Shown piece after piece: positions 5,664-6,034 of a stretch of 6,034 bases of DNA. Positions within the stretch are counted from its first letter, which is position 1. Each line of letters starts with the position of its first letter. The DNA is from Casimicrobiaceae bacterium. Its GTDB lineage: Bacteria > Pseudomonadota > Gammaproteobacteria > Burkholderiales > Casimicrobiaceae. A model generated the notes under the pieces. It did not search any database and had not been told where the DNA came from. It worked only from the letters and a program-made list of their open reading frames with translations. Made by a program: the position numbers and the translations under genes. The stretch covers positions 1-6,034 of the forward strand of contig CATPAO010000276.1 of the NCBI GenBank assembly GCA_955652025.1, given 5' to 3'.

Positions 5664-6034
5664 CTATTGGGGTGGCGGCGCTTCCGACGGAATGACGCGG
5701 AGCCAGCCCGTCCCGCACGATCTCACGGCCGGGTAGTAGCCGACGTCCGGGCAGTAGTACTGAACGGTCGGCGCCGGCGCGGACCGTGTCGCCGGTTGCG
5801 GGTAGCTTTGCGCGTCACCGCCCGGCGAGTCGAGATAGACCGCGTTGGGGTAGGTCGAGTAATAGTAGGACGGGTAGTAATAGTACGGATCGGAGTAGGG
5901 GTAATAATACGGCCAGCCTGCGTAGAAGAATGGCGCTCCGATGAACACGCCGCCGCGCCATCCGCCGTGCCAGCCGCCGCCATGCCAGCCGCCGCCGTGC
6001 CAATTGCCGCCGCCGTGCCAATTGCCGCCGCCGC
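5664..6034 (-). CDS. Gly/His/Trp-repeat, Tyr-rich exported protein (N-terminal part outside window)
   Basis: The C-terminal 122 residues of a protein whose start lies beyond the right edge. The frame stays open to base 6034, so the GTG at 5948 is internal. Visible order: repeats of GGGNWH and GGGWH (coded by 5958-6034), then GGVFIGAPFFYAGWPYYYPY, a stretch very rich in Tyr and Pro, a Ser/Pro/Ala linker, and a C-terminal module with two cysteines in QYYCPD and VRSCGTGW ending in RVIPSEAPPPQ. I recognise this layout from small secreted or outer-membrane-associated proteins common in betaproteobacteria. They usually have a signal peptide and no assigned function. The Cys-containing end may form a disulfide. 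The neighbouring exported-protein gene lies 91 nt downstream and has its own promoter, so co-transcription is not required. Confidence 0.8.
   Translation of the reverse strand, partial: GGGNWHGGGNWHGGGWHGGGWHGGWRGGVFIGAPFFYAGWPYYYPYSDPYYYYPSYYYSTYPNAVYLDSPGGDAQSYPQPATRSAPAPTVQYYCPDVGYYPAVRSCGTGWLRVIPSEAPPPQ
5988..6034 (-). repeat. 18-bp tandem repeat encoding GGGNWH
   Basis: Two full 18-bp units (5988-6005 and 6006-6023) are identical, and a third begins at 6024 and runs off the window. Shorter related 15- and 12-bp units follow in the coding direction (5961-5987), encoding GGGWH and GGWH. The repeat is in frame, so gain or loss of units would change only the length of the Gly/His/Trp domain. 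Confidence 0.75.

Noticed and set aside
5855..5912. Short tag/taa/tac-like triplet repeats resembling a microsatellite
   Set aside because: They are runs of Tyr codons in the coding strand of the Tyr-rich protein and irregular in unit, so coding bias explains them.

Overview
The window is GC-rich DNA from what looks like a proteobacterium, most likely a betaproteobacterium of the Burkholderiales type. That guess rests on the Gly/His/Trp-repeat plus Tyr-rich exported protein at the right edge and on the general style of the enzymes. It is recognition by eye, not a database result. Eight of the nine protein genes lie on the minus strand; only the one at the left edge is on the plus strand.

Left edge (2-460, +): the C-terminal end of a molybdopterin-binding subunit of the xanthine dehydrogenase family. 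It runs head-on into the operon described next, and the two 3' ends overlap by 20 bp.

Centre (441-5051, -): a tightly packed six-gene operon, read right to left. The order is succinate dehydrogenase/fumarate reductase iron-sulfur subunit (sdhB), two small three-helix membrane anchors (SdhD-like, then SdhC-like), class I fumarase alpha, class I fumarase beta, and last the flavoprotein (sdhA/frdA). Three of the five junctions are 4-bp stop/start overlaps and the other two gaps are 2 and 7 nt, so this should be a single, translationally coupled transcript. The products would carry out two consecutive steps, succinate <-> fumarate at the membrane quinone pool and fumarate <-> malate in the cytoplasm. 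The fumarase genes sit inside the complex II gene set, between the anchors and the flavoprotein. In the flavoprotein, the His that normally carries covalent FAD is replaced by Cys (C48), while the substrate-site His and Arg residues are kept. From what is known of E. coli fumarate reductase variants at this position, this suggests non-covalent FAD and a bias toward fumarate reduction. That would make the operon a malate -> fumarate -> succinate module, or a module for related dicarboxylates.

Right part (5052-6034, -): an 80-nt gap holds a well-formed intrinsic terminator for the gene upstream and probably the operon promoter. Next comes a small exported protein gene (5132-5572) with its own good sigma70-type promoter and Shine-Dalgarno. 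At the edge is the 3' part of a Gly/His/Trp-repeat, Tyr-rich protein gene that continues beyond the window. No tRNA, rRNA, CRISPR array or insertion sequence is visible.
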